A stretch of 64,000 nt of DNA, taken from positions 38,534,700-38,598,699 of the forward strand of contig CM050648.1 in the NCBI GenBank assembly GCA_027574665.1, given 5' to 3'. This stretch comes from Rhynochetos jubatus (Eukaryota; Chordata; Aves; Eurypygiformes; Rhynochetidae). The position numbers were made by a program, and so were the translations under genes. Shown here one piece after another: positions 22,018 to 34,905 of the stretch. The notes under the pieces were generated by a model that was not told where the DNA came from, ran no database searches, and was given only the letters and a program-made list of their open reading frames with translations. Every line of letters starts with the position of its first letter. Positions within the stretch are counted from its first letter, which is position 1.

Positions 22018-25000
22018 GTCCTTTCTGTAGTTTGAGCTGTGGATCTGAAGCGCTCCAACACTGTTGTGCAGTAGCACATGTTGCTGAGGTGACAGAGCAA
22101 AAGGGGAACAAAAGCAGGTGGGAGCAAGCCAGTGCTGAGAGCTGTGAAAAGGTGCTGGGATTCAGAGCAGGAAGGGCCAACCTTGAAAGGAAACACATAA
22201 TGAATTAATGGCTGTTTCTGCCCTGAAGTTTTGGAGTCCCTGTGCTTCAGATATTGGGCTTCCCTCATTGCAGTAGCAGCATTTCAGCTGATTGATCTGT
22301 GCTGATCTGAAGAAGCACCCACATCCCTCTGCTCTGTGTGCCCCGGCAGCAGGGTTTTGGGACGAGCATTGCCATTGTGAAAAGTTGCTGATTAGCATAG
22401 ATGAGGTTGCATGAGCCTTTAATCCTGGGAATAAGTCCCATGGGGAGGAATGGGGGAGCTGGTACTGAGGGGTCTATGAGTGGAAGAAGATTCTGTGTCA
22501 GCAGCTTGTGCTGCTTCGTCCTTCTCAGCACTGCTGACCCTCGCTGCAACCTGCATTTTCCCATTACCTGACAGTCCTGGGAGGATGCACAGCTTAACCC
22601 CCCCTGGATATGAGCCTGATCCAAGGGGAAAAGTGGGTTGGCATCATGCCAGGACAGTCAGATGCGCACACTGCAGGACGCCTGTCAGTCAGGGCCGTGG
22701 GGATAAGGCACAGACGGAGTGAAATTCAGCCTCCTGACAGTTGATGCGGGGCTGACAGCTCTGCAACAGACACCAAAAGTATTTGTTAGGTGCAGTTTTG
22801 TGGAAGAAAATGATCTAAGGCTGAGGGAGGCACAAATTGTCACACGGAGAGTGATGACAGTAGCATCAGGTGTCCTGCCGTACAGCTCCCTTCTGAAAAC
22901 TTTACCTCAAACTCTGTCAATTAAAAAAAAAAAATTGCAAGAGAGTATAAATCGGGAGGTAGGTTCCAGACAAATCTGAGTTTGTCTGCTGGAGGCTGAA
23001 TCATAGCTGAAAGATTGTCAGCTGAAGAAACTGGTGGAAGAAGACTTGACAGCCCAAGTTTTGTACTTGCTTAGAGAGGCAGAACCCACTTGTCAGGAGG
23101 GCAGTCCTTGGCAGCAGCAGGAAGGGAAAAGCAACCCTCAGAGCTGCTAGGTACGAGAGACGTGAAAACCAGGAGAAGGTCCTATTTGCTGCTCTTTCAG
23201 TTTGTGAATGTTCAGTAACAACAGAAATGGTCATATGATTATAGATATGTGTAGTTTAAATATATTTTCTGTAGGAGAACTTGGATTGTGTTGTTCAATT
23301 TCTTTCTTATTTTCTGACCTCCTTTTGTATCACTTCATGGCATGTTTCGCTTTGGTAAGACTAATTTCAAACAAATTGAATAAAACACTCCAATTGACAT
23401 TAAGTGAGCAAATAGTACAAGTCCAGGGTTCTTCCATGATCCCTAAGTGAGTTCATTGCCCCTCCCCTTAAGGATCAACGTCTTAGGCTGAAAATCCTTC
23501 ATAGCCAAAATCTTCACATTTTTCTAAGTCCACATTTTCTGGGTGTAAATTTCTGATGTTAAACAAAGAAGAACTGAATTGTGGCACTGGATGTAAATTA
23601 TATACTTATCCTACTAAAAGTTTAGATTTGGGATTACTCTCTGACTACCTCAGAATAGGAAGAGAGAGAAGATGACAAGATCTGGGTAGTGAATATAGTG
23701 TGATGATCTAACTTTAGATAACGTTCAGGTCTGCAGTTCTTGTTCAGGAAACTTGGCGAATATGTATCTTTTCTGGATGTACTCAGATTGGGAATTTTGG
23801 ATAAAAATACAGAATGTGTAACTTCTTTTTGGAATCTGTTAAACCTTATGGCTATTGGTGTACTGCAGTTTTGTTTAAAATAGAATTGTACATAAAGGCA
23901 TCAGTTATGTGCAAACAAAAAAATTAGGGTTTCTCAAAACAATGAATCTGAATTGAATGTAAAAATACCCATGAACAAGTTGACAAGATCTTTAGAGAAG
24001 TCTCTCGTTCTCTGAATGTTTATCCTTTCCCTAATCCTTGGAAGAGTGGCTACAGACTGTATATATTTTATTTTCAAATGTAATGAGACCAAGAAGTTTA
24101 AAAGCAGTATAGCTGTTTAGAACAGCTTTCAACTTCAGCACATTTGTATGCTTCACACAAAACTAGGAGTCCTTGGATCAGTAAGAGGGAGCTGAAACAG
24201 GAGAAAGGGATAGCTTATGCTTTGGTGAAGAACTGAAGCTGAGCAATACCATTCACTCTTTAATTGTTGAGTTTAGCACATCTTCCTGTGTGTTGTCTGC
24301 CTTGATAGATAGCAGGATGACAAACGACATCTGCCTGCATCTGAACACAATGTTGAAACACGCAGATGCACTCAGGAAGGTTCTATTGTCCCAGTGAGTG
24401 CCAGCTCTAGGAAACCTAAAAAAAAACCCCTTCCAAACCCTGAGGTTGAAAACAAAACTTAAAAAAAATAAAAAAAACCCCCCTGAAATAAATTATAGAA
24501 ATCATACATCGGTACAAGACAATCTATGATTTTTTTTTTTGTCTGAGTAGAGGTGCTAGAATGACTGGATGCCTTGCCGAAGATTTAGCGCAGTCTTTTT
24601 TACATCTATTGGTTTGTGTTTCACAACCCCTTTTTATCTGGGCTGCAACCGTTTTCCCCATTTCTTGCATTGCAGCCTTACATATTCTTGCCCTCTTGCC
24701 TCACTGTTTATAACATATATTTTCTGTCCTGTTTTGACTATGTTCTCAAAGCAAAAACCTCAGGAAGCCCAAACCATCCAAACCCAACAGCTTTTCGGTC
24801 ATCAGAAATCATGATCCACTCAGTGAAAGTAGCTGTAGTGTTAATGCTCTTGAATGATGATAGGACAGTTTCCAGGGACTAATTCTGAGTGAATAAATGA
24901 ATCTTATATTATCCCAAGCTTTTCATAATCAAGATGTATACTGCCAAATGTATGAAATTAAATGGATTATTTTCTACATGGAACAAACTTTTTAATTGCC

Positions 25001-25291
25001 CATTTGGAGTCCTATGTCACTAACAGAACTTGCATTATTGAATCATTATAGATGCCAGCCTGATAATGAAATCATTATCATGGACTAGATGGACCCAGAC
25101 TAGGGAGACAGACTACATGCACCACCTTCTTTTAGCCTTATTTTCTATGATTATACAACCTGTGCAAATCAGGTAGAACATCATTAAACCTAGGGAAGAA
25201 CACATAAAGTTTCTATGCAAATGTTGATCCAGGTGCAAGATTTACGCTATTACGTACCTCATGATTTCCCTGGAAATAGAAGCAAAGTATC
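22018..25291. other. Single-copy non-coding DNA
   Basis: No gene or named repeat was recognised. A-rich simple sequence occurs at about 24419-24480 and a T run near 24530-24540. Frames up to 119 codons at 22265-22624 lack motifs and splice context. Confidence 0.45.
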
Positions 25292-25335
25292 ATGCAGGTT
25301 GGAAAGGGCATCTAGTCCAACCTGTGGCTCAAAGT
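25292..25335 (-). mobile_element. Short CR1 3'-end remnant, minus strand
   Basis: About 40 bases ('caggttggaaagggcatc', then 'tagtccaacct') match the reverse complement of the conserved CR1 3' end. The flanks are not recognisable as CR1, so this is an old, decayed fragment. Confidence 0.55.
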
Positions 25336-27016
25336 TACTTTGTTGTTTAGATTAATCTGTTATAAGGCAAATCTTAATTAGAGCATCACTCTGTTAGACT
25401 TGGGCACACCTCAAGCAGATTGAGAAAATTTCTTCAGATTTCAGGCATTCAAAGGTTCAAATGAATACTAAAGTTAAAACTGAATAAGTATTTCTTGATG
25501 GTGTTTGTCAAAATGTTAGCCCCTTTCATTTTTTATCTGCCCAACCATATTTGTTCTTCGGGAATATTCAAACACCCTTGAAGGCATGACTGAAAACCAA
25601 AAAAAACACCATGTAGCAAAGAAAGCATAATGCCACATGGTACAGCCAATTAACACTCAGGGACTCTGAGAGAAGGCTGCAACACACAATGTTTGTTCAA
25701 CTATCTAGGACTTTCAAAGAACTCTTGAGTTAATCTTTGTAGAATATCTTTGCTATTCCTGAGGACAGAAATGTTTGTCAGTTACGTAACCCACATCATG
25801 GGTTTGCCACTCTCCAGGTTGAATGTGATGGAATTTTTGAAAGATATTTTACATTTGTCTCATAGGGCTGATTAAAATCGGGAACAGAAGAAAAAAAACC
25901 TACAATGTTTCAAATAGATGTCCCAAAGAATTTTACAGTAAATCTCACAAAAGTTTTGGCTCAGTGCTGAGTGAGGACTCTTACAGATATTGACAGAGTT
26001 GCTCATCTTTCTACGGAATAATCCGGTGACTTAATTCCCATACATTCCCATGAAAGCAGAACCACAGCATTAATGGGTCTAAACTGACCTAAAGTGGATC
26101 TACAAGTTTCCAGTTACGTAAACATTCTCTTGTGGTTTTGTTATGAAAAAAAAATTCATGGACCATGGTTGTTTAAAACTGAAAGATCATGATTGAGCTA
26201 TTAGAAGTCAGTAATAATTCATAGTTGAACTTGGAGAAAAAATATCTGTAGAGGTTTTGTTTTACAAATTCTTCAGAACATTAATGTCACATCCTGTTCT
26301 TTAAAATGTGTTCCCTTTTGTGGCGATAATTATTGAGGATGTGAGTGAATCAGAGTCTGAATCATTTAAGACCTCTACATCCATGAATAATGTTCACCAG
26401 TGACTCTTTCTCAGCTCCATATTTATGCAGTAATTCCAACAATGAAGTCTTGTTGTGTTTCAAGAAAATAGACATTAAAGTAAACAGCTTGTTCTGTATT
26501 GAGATGATTAGAGGAGATATTCAACAAAGACTAGACTTCTGTCAGTCCAGTTAGGAGTTTATTATCCAAAGCTGTTGCAATAACAGTGTTATTTCAGTGG
26601 ATACAGGCTGTTCAAGTTTCCTGGGATTTAAAGGTGAATTCAGGTCATTCATTTCTTTTTGTTGGTACTGAAAATCTGTAGCATTAGGAAGGAGTAGAAA
26701 GAGATAAGTATGCTACAAATAGTACAAATAAAGATGGAAGAGATCACTTTAACCCCCTAATTCTTCCTGTATGAAAACCTTGCTCCCCTCATGCTGGAAT
26801 CACAAAAACGAGATGGAAGAAAAAACACTGAATTTCCTTTTCCAGCCATACTGCGTATTCTTCCTTGTGCACGCAGGGCATCCACTAAAAGCTCTCGAGC
26901 TTGTGCACTCTGTGGCTTCCTGTTAGGTTCTTTGAGTGGTGGAGTTCAACGCCACCAGTGCAAACACTGGAGAGACGGGGAAACTTGTGTAATAATCTAG
27001 TTCCAGAAGATTGTTC
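25336..27016. other. Single-copy non-coding DNA
   Basis: Nothing beyond short A runs was recognised. A 69-codon Cys/Arg-containing frame at 26791-27000 directly precedes a CR1 tail. It has no recognisable domain and was not called as a gene. Confidence 0.45.
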
Positions 27017-27139
27017 TGGGATGGGGTTTTGAGCAACCTGGTCTAGTGGAAGGTGTCCCTGCCCATGGCAGGGGAGTTGGAACTAGGTGACCTTTAAGGT
27101 CCCTTTCAACCAAAACCATTCTGTGATTCTATGATTTTT
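27017..27139 (+). mobile_element. CR1 LINE 3' end, plus strand
   Basis: The last ~120 bp of a CR1 3' UTR: 'gagcaacctggtctagtgga', 'ggtgtccctgcccatggc', 'gttggaactaggtgacc' and the terminal 'ctgtgattctatgatt'. Severe 5' truncation like this is usual for CR1. Confidence 0.95.
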
Positions 27140-27774
27140 AACAGCTAGGATGTATACCGTGAATCCTCCCCAAATTGAATATGACTAGTGGAGGAAGTTA
27201 TGTTGAATTTTGTATTTCAGTTGCATTTTGAGCAGATCTGCTCCTCAGCAGCCTTGGAATAGTTGGACATGTTCCTTCATCTTGGTTATATTTCCCTTCT
27301 TTTTATTCCTGAAGAGGGTGAAGGGGCAAAAAAGGCACCATTGCCCCAAGTTTTCCAAACTAATTGTAGAATCTTCCGCTTTCCCATTTTTTTCTCCTGA
27401 GATAATTTTTTCATGGAAAAATGTTGAAAATCCATTTCCTGTTATGTGTTGACTAGATGGGTAGCTTCTAAGCAGACTGATCTTGCTTCTCCATCATGCT
27501 AATTGTTCCATTTTGCCAATTTCTTTGGACTTACTCTACTAATTGTAGAATGAAAGCTAAATGTTTATTTCTCTTCCTCTGATTAGACATGGTGAAGGCC
27601 TTATATATTTTATTGTTCTCTGTATCAGAGAAAGGTCTGGTGGATATCTGTCTTAGGTTTTTGTGGTGAGTGGAAGGCTACAGGACTCAACTCAATGGAA
27701 ATTTCATGCATGAAGATGAAAACTTAACTTTTTGTCTGGACCAATCTTAGAAGTCCACCTCTATTTTGGGATCT

Positions 27775-27810
27775 CATTTGACCATCCTCAGACACACAAA
27801 TGGTCAAATG
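27775..27810. repeat. 11-bp inverted repeat (hairpin)
   Basis: CATTTGACCAT at 27775-27785 is exactly reverse-complemented by ATGGTCAAATG at 27800-27810, with a 14-base loop. It is not followed by a T run and has no assigned role. Confidence 0.85.
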
Positions 27811-28379
27811 TGAGTCTTCCTTATGGGTGACAGAACTGAGTTTTGTTATTTAAAAAAAAAAATTAGGTTGGAGTTTGTTGCTTTTCAGGACCTGGAAATC
27901 AACTTGAACTTTGTAGATAGTTTTTCAGGGTTCAGGGTTTAGGTGCCATCAGTACTAAAATTTGTTCCTGAAACCTTGGAATTGGACATTGTTCTGATTT
28001 TTTCCTGTTTGAAGGTGGAAGCTCAAAACACCTTGCCCTTTTGGGACCTATATAGTGTTTTCGTTATCAGATTATGCTCTATAATGATATAGTTAGAAAA
28101 GATACTAATAAAAAGGCCAAGCATCTGACCTTGTCCAAGCAGAAATGAAATAGCTGGGTCCTTACAAAAAGAGCAGAACAAAGAACAGAAAAGTCCTGCA
28201 ATCCTTTCTGTTTTGAGCTGTTTTAAATGGAGTATCCCTTTTAGAGTGTAAAACAAGGATGGTCTTTTATTTGTAGGACCTAATGTGAAAACTGTTTAAG
28301 ATCTTGATTTTGCCATTATGCCTCCTGTCTCCAGAATCTATCTTCCAAAGGACAAAATTCAACACAAGTTGTTGAGATG

Positions 28380-28800
28380 GGATGAGGTGAGGCGAGGCAG
28401 CCAGTCACCCCCCCCGTAATCATAAGGGGAAACACTTTGAAAACAGCTTGAATGCTCAGCTTCCCTCTCTGCTACTCGGCGCATACAGAGTCTGGCAGCT
28501 GATGCGTTCGCTCAACCCTGTGCTTACTATTAAACACCTTTCAACGAACACAAGCGGAAACACTCTACCATAGTAATGCTAACTCCTAGTTCCAGTGAAA
28601 AGCTATTGCAGTTACAGGGAGGGAAAGCATCAGCTGTGCGGGGAAAAGCGTGCCCTCCTCTGAGCACAGCTGCTGTCAGGATGGCTAGGTGTTTAGCACG
28701 GGTGTTTGTGCCGACTGTGTTTCAGCGCAGCTGGGAGTCCTGCTGCCCACCGAGCCCGTCTAACTGCGGAGAGCGCAGGCTGACTGACACCCTTTAAGGC
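28380..28800. promoter_or_regulatory. CpG-enriched patch, possible regulatory region
   Basis: By hand count about 17 CpGs fall within roughly 420 bp, in a background of about one per 100 bp or fewer. An 8-C run lies at its left end. A 73-codon plus-strand frame (28576-28797) overlaps it but has no recognisable motif and no donor-like end. It could be a weak or distal CpG island, an alternative promoter or an old GC-rich repeat. Confidence 0.3.
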
Positions 28801-30610
28801 AAATGTAGAAACTTCGCTGTGAAACCTCGTACAGTTTTTGACATTGATGGGTATGAATAGTGAGAAATGTCAGTTCAAGCTGAAAAGCTACTGGTGAAAC
28901 AATGTTCTCCAAACATATTCCCATGATACCACGGCAGACTTTAGCAGCCTTGATTTTCTTGACACAGAAGCTGGTAACTTGAGGTCTGGATGAAGCTTCA
29001 CTCATCTTATTTTCAAACAGTTGCTGGAAAGGCTGTAGCCTGATATGCAGAACACGTTTTTCCTCCTAAAGCAGAGGAAGGTTGTTTTTGTACTGTTGGA
29101 TACATGCAATATAATACTTATATATGCATGTGTTAAGGCATGTATGTCTGATTTTAACATTTAGGTATGTGGAAACATGTCATGCTACAAGATGATATTT
29201 TCTTCCATCATCTCACTTTTCCCTAGCCAATAATCTGACTTGGTAGGAGCAGGGAAAGACACCTATTAAAATACTTACAGATTTAATTTATTTCTTCAAA
29301 ATATTAAATTTTCTTTGCAAAATTATGCTCCCCAGGACTAAGAATTAGAGACTTCCATTAGTCCCTAGGCCTGAGACCCAGCAGACTACATGATGCTATA
29401 TCATGGGCAAAAAGATATTACTGTTACCACAGGATGCCTAGATTTTTGCCCTCAGAAAGATCTGAGATAAAAGTTGGTGGGGAAAAAGGTTTAAAAAAAC
29501 TTTTCTGTCCTGTTTTGGCTGGTAAATTGATTTTGTTTGTTTGTTTTTTCTTGACTGTATTTTTCCTGTTCGAAAATACCTAGGCATTGGCTCCTGACTT
29601 TTTGTGAACACCTTTGATTTATCAAAAAAGTTTACATAGAAAAAGTATAAGCAATTCTTCCTAATGACAATTTAAGTTACTTTTTTTACATCACTTGTTC
29701 TTGTTGTTGTTTTTAAGGAATAGACTTTAAGCCCTTTTAAAAGTATTTTATTACTCGAATAGATAGATTTCCAAAAGTAAGAATGTGACTTCACATGCAA
29801 AAAAAAAAAAGAAAAAAAAGGATGACAAATAGTCCTCAGAAGACATTTGAAAATTCTCTGAAATATTTCTAAAGTTTTTCTTGTAAATGTTTTTGTAACA
29901 TCTGTTCCTTACATACAACACACTGTAGAATAGTGCAACATTTTTGCTAGGCAGAGCTTGAGGATACACTGCACTCAGTACAATCACAGGCCATTCACCA
30001 AATAAAAACTTTTACCATAAAAATGCCCCCTTTCAAGCTCTAAGTATAGTGGAAAGCTAAAAGCAACAGAGATATTTTGTTTGAATGTTAATGAGGATTT
30101 TTATTTTTGCTGCTCAAGGTTTCATGTCATGCCTAATAAGGGTTAAAAATAAACATTACTGCCTGTCAAGAAATTGTCTCACTCATCCTTTGAGTGGTAC
30201 TGAGTTATTATTTGTAACTGAAATTCTGAGACAAAAATATTAGGTTCATAATTATTTTGTACACTGTACACTCACCTTGGGTGACTCACTTAGGGACTAC
30301 TTCTCCCATATAAGATAAAGTGAAGATAAAGACACTTTATAGCGTGTTTCACAGAAAACCGAACTTTGGTGCCCTGAATCTTCTCTTCAAGATGCTGAAA
30401 ATAAAATATCTAAAGCTTCTCAAGAATTTTTTTGTTGTTATTGTGTGTGTGGTGGTATGTAGCCTTCAATGTTCCTGGACTAAGAAGAACAATTCTTTTT
30501 CCAGAACATCTGATAACCTTTGTTTCTGCTGGGCTTGACTAAGTGCCTTTCAAACTCTGTAACAGCAACAAGATTGTGTGGAATTCCATTGCCAAAGTGA
30601 AGTCAAAGCT

Positions 30611-32750
30611 GGACATTTCAGAGTGGTTGAGGTTGAAAGGGGCTACTGGCGATCATCTACCTCAAACCCCTACTCAAGCAAGATCACCTAGGGTAGATTG
30701 CTGAAGACAGTGTCCAGTTAGGTTTTGGATATCTCCAAGGATGAAGGCCCCGTAGCCGTTCTGGGCAACCTGTGGCAGTGTTTGACCATCCCCACAGTAA
30801 AATGTAAAAGTTAAACTCACATTTAAGAGGAGTTTTCTGCATTTTAATTTGTGCCTATTGCCTCTTGTCATGTTACTGGACACCACTGGAAGGAACTTGG
30901 GTCCATCTTTTTCATTCCTTTCTATCAAGTATTTATACACATTTACAAGATCTTCCTGAGCCTTCTCTTCTCCAGGCTGAAAAGGCCCCGCTCTCTCCCC
31001 ATATGTCAGATATTCTGGTCCCTGAATCATCTTTGTGGCCTTTCCCCTGACTCTTGTGCAAGACCAAACCTAGTCCCAAGACTAGAGGTGTGTGTCACCA
31101 GGGCTGACTAGATGAGGAATGGTTACCTCCCTCAGCCTGTTGGCAATGCTTTTCCTAATGCAGAACCGGTTGTCCAAGTTTTGTATCATCTGCAAATTTG
31201 CTGGAGGTGTACTCTGTCTCATTGTCCAGGTCATTAAAGAAGATGTTACAGGACTGGACCCAGTATTAGCCCCTGGGGTACGCTACTTGTGACTGGCCGC
31301 CAGCTGGACTTTGGGCTGCAGATCAAATCCTTTGAGCCTGGCAGTTCAGCCAATTTTCAATCCATCTCACTGCCCACTTACCTAGTTTATACTTCACTGG
31401 TTTGTCAATAAGGTTGTTATGAGAGATACTGTGTCAAAAGCCTTTTTAAAGTCAAGATAAACACCATCCACTGCTGTCTCATCATCCACTGGGCCAGGCA
31501 TCCCATTGTAGAAGTCTTATCAGGCTGGTTAAACATGATTCACCTTCATAAATCCACGCTGACTACTCCCAATCACTTTCTTGTCCTTCTTCTGATTGGA
31601 AATGATTTCCAGGATTCATTGTGTCATCATCTTCCTAGGACTGAGGTGAGGCTGACTGGACTGTATTTCCCCAGATCCTCCTTCTTGCCCTTGGAGACAG
31701 GAACAACATCAAGGAACCACCCCGATCACCTTAAACTTTCAAAAATAACTGAGAGTGGCCTTGTAATGACATCAGTCATTTCCTTCAGAATTTGTGGATG
31801 CATCCTGCCAGGTTCCATGCAACCATTTCCAGTTTGTTTAAATACACCCTAACCTGATCCTTCTCCACTGAGGGTAAGTCTGGTTTGCTCCAGACCTTCA
31901 CTTAGGGATTCCCGAAGGCCAAACTTACTGGTAAAGACTGAGGCAAAGAAGGCATTCTTGTACCTTGGGCCTTTTCCGTGTCTTTTGTCACTATGCCCCT
32001 TGCTCCATTCATCAGCAGGCCCACATTTTCCCTAGTCTTCCTTTCGCTGATTCTGTACTTGTAGAAATATTTCTCATTTCCTTTCACACCCCTCGCCAGA
32101 TTCAACTCCAGTTGATCTTTGGCTTTCCTAACCCCTTCACATGCTCAGGCAATGTCTCTCAACTCCTCCTCCATAACCTGACCCTCCTTCCACCACTTTT
32201 TAAGTCTGAGTTTAATTGGGAACTCCTTGTTCATCCATGCAGGTCTTCTCCCACCTTTGCTTGACCTCCTGCACATGGGAATAGATAATTCCTGATATTG
32301 TAGGTGGTGGCCCCTGAAAATCAACAAGCTCTCCTGCACCTCTCTTCTCTCCAGATCTTTATCCCATGGAATTCTGCCAAGCAGTTCCCTGAAAAGGTCT
32401 AAACCTGCTCTCCTGAGGTCCAGGGCTGGGGATTCTTACTATTTGCTTTGCTCCCTCCTCTGAGGATCCTGAACTGCACCATCCCATGATCACTGCAGCC
32501 GAGGCTGCTCCCAACATTTTCATCGTCTGCAAGCTCTTTCTTGTTTGTATGAAGTGCAACAGAGAAGTCCCCTTGTTGGCTCTTTGGTCACCTGTTTTAG
32601 GAAGTTATCATCAATGCCTTTCAGAAACCTTTTGGATTTCTTGTGCCCTGCTGTGTTGCTCTTCCAAAAGGTAATGGGGTGATTAAAGACTCCCAGAAGG
32701 ACCAGGGCCTGTGAATGTGAGGCTGCTTCTTGTTTGAAGAAAGGAACATC
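30611..32750 (-). mobile_element. Long CR1 LINE, ORF2 plus 3' end, minus strand
   Basis: About 2.1 kb of CR1 is read right to left. At the right end (about 32650-32745) an endonuclease segment with a GDFNHP-like box is decayed to GVFNHP and followed by NTAGHK-like sequence. Next comes the linker with SSKGGRRPAWMNKE (near 32250) and KTRENVGLL (near 32030). The reverse-transcriptase region follows, with FADD at 31196-31185. The C-terminal block with YERAGPF-like and INVYKYL-like sequence then leads to the 3' UTR at 30611-30660. Between about 31150 and 31180 the sequence jumps from the FADD box to a more C-terminal block, so roughly 200-300 bp is missing. Many frameshifts and stops make it non-functional. 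Confidence 0.92.
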
Positions 32751-34825
32751 CTATATTCTCTTGCCGCCAGGTTGCACAGTCTCTCTTTTTCAGAACAAGG
32801 CATGTCTGTAAAATGTTTTTATTTCAAGACAGTTTATTTGTTTCTGCTGAAAACTCCATGCATGACTAACTTGATTTCCGAGATAGAAAAGTTCCTGTTG
32901 TGCAAAGAAACATGACTTTTGAAATGATACACAGAATTATTTCTGGCATACATGGCTGGGATTCAAAACCAAGCCATCAATTCTCTGAAGGTATTCCAGA
33001 GTATTCTAGTCCATAAAATCAAGGAGCAAAGGACCAAACTTATCTCTGACTCTGAGTTTCTGTTTGACATCTCCTACTGAAATGTCTCTCCTGGACATTA
33101 TACACCTCTGGTCAATACCTATTCTTTGATGTGCAAAGGGATTTTTTAGGAATATACCTAAATGTCCTGCATATAGTTACAAATTTTTTTTTTTTTTTCT
33201 TTGATAATTTATATCCCCTACGTGAAATGTGAGACTAGAGTGTATGGACTGTCTCTTGTTTTGTGCTGCTCTTTTCTTGGAGTAGTTCCTAGGAGTCCTT
33301 TAATCTGCAGGATTAGACCTGCATTTCTGGTGCCCACCACGTGAGCCAAGGTTACTCGCTAGGCTAGAGTGGTTCAGTCTCACACCACTCTTTGTACCTA
33401 GTGCAGCAGTGTACCTAATATCCTCAGAAGACAATGGTCTCAACTCTGCTACCCCTGGCTGGGCTTCAGCACCACTCTGGCTTTGAATATAGGTCTGTGG
33501 ATGCAAAACAAAGCCTAAACTTCTCTGATTCCATGCAGTGAGAGGCTTTCTGGGGACATCTTTATTTGTATTCTATCTTACAATATTCTTTTCCGTTGTG
33601 TTATGCTATGAAAGATTTCACTGCCTACCTTATGGTAGTATACCATGGCATTCTGATTTCTCTTGCAGCAAGTTAAATATCTTTGTGAAGTTTATTGGCA
33701 ATTCCTAGTTGTATATGGTTATATTTATTTAATGGCTTATTTTTTATTAAGATTACTTCAGTGATTGCTGTAGATAATGTTTTGAGGGAATAAATTCACA
33801 TTTTACTATTTTTTTTTTCCTAAAATTTCCCAAAGTAGTAGGCTTAAAACACTACTGAGGTTTATTAAAATATGCCAGTAGTATGACTGGTACTTTTCAA
33901 GACACAAAAATGTATGTGTGTGTGTGTAAATCTGTCCTCAGTAGTTTATGATCAGACAGAATTTATTTCAATAATTCTGGAATAATTATATGTGTTTGGA
34001 TTTTGTGTCCTCTACTCAGGTTCAATTATCTGTAATTGAAACCCTGCTTTTAATTCTTATGTTTTGATCCCATAGCTTAAAAGTACATGATCATAAAATG
34101 CTAAAATGGCAGATGATGTGTCCTTCAATATTTCTGTTAGTGTATTGGATGGGGTGACTTTAGAACTGGGTTGCTTTTGAGGCAGTACTGGTTGCTGCAG
34201 CCGAATGTAACTGCAGTACTAGATTTTGACCGCTGAGTGTCAGACACTGAATAATCTTTTGACAGTTTGTTCAGCCCTTTTGTTTCATCCCTTTCCCTCT
34301 GCAGCACAGTGTTAAAAAGAAGTAGTTGTGACAGATCTTACTGTACCTGTTTTAACTAGGAAAAGATCCCAATTATTTCATAGATTAAATTCCATCATGG
34401 AGACCAAAAGGGATTTGAGCTTGCTCAAAGGAAAACTTTACAACATGTTACAGAAAGAGGAGTGCCTTTCTATGTGATTTACTGAGAGCACAACATAAGA
34501 GAGTTGTATTTTGCTGATGAAAAGTTATGCAGGCAATTCAAATCCTGTTCTTGGTGTAGCTGATACATGCTATTTGTTCTTCCTCAAAAGCAGAAGATAG
34601 ACATGATCATAAACTACTACTTGGGATTATTCTGGGGTTTATTGCTCTGGGACCTGCGCTGCTTGGTGACTGTCTCTGAAATGTGCTAAGAGTACACATC
34701 AGTGCTAGAAAGGCTTGTGGGGACCTTTGCCAGCTTTCTTGGTGGAGAACCAATTTAAACAAGTAGAAACTTCTTTGCTAGTGTATTTTGTTTCTTTTTC
34801 CTCTTTAACTATTGCATCTATACAG

Positions 34826-34905
34826 AGGAAACATTGAAGCCTACACCAGACCTTATGGCACTACTGTTGCTACCTTGGGGAACCCGTTGTCACAAGATGT
34901 AACAG
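34826..34905 (+). CDS. Weak candidate internal exon
   Basis: An 80-bp segment follows a good polypyrimidine tract and acceptor (TTGCATCTATACAG ending at 34825) and ends at a consensus donor (AACAG|GTAAAT). Only one frame is open throughout: after one base it reads GNIEAYTRPYGTT and continues for 26 codons. No protein family was recognised and no partner exon was found on this strand. Splice-like pairs of this quality occur by chance in tens of kilobases, so confidence is low. Confidence 0.18.

Larger units (their letters stand above)
27140..30610. other. Single-copy DNA with a small CpG-rich patch
   Basis: No gene was called. Contents are a short hairpin at 27775-27810, a CpG-enriched patch at 28380-28800 (both listed separately) and an A-rich run near 29799-29819. 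Confidence 0.45.
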
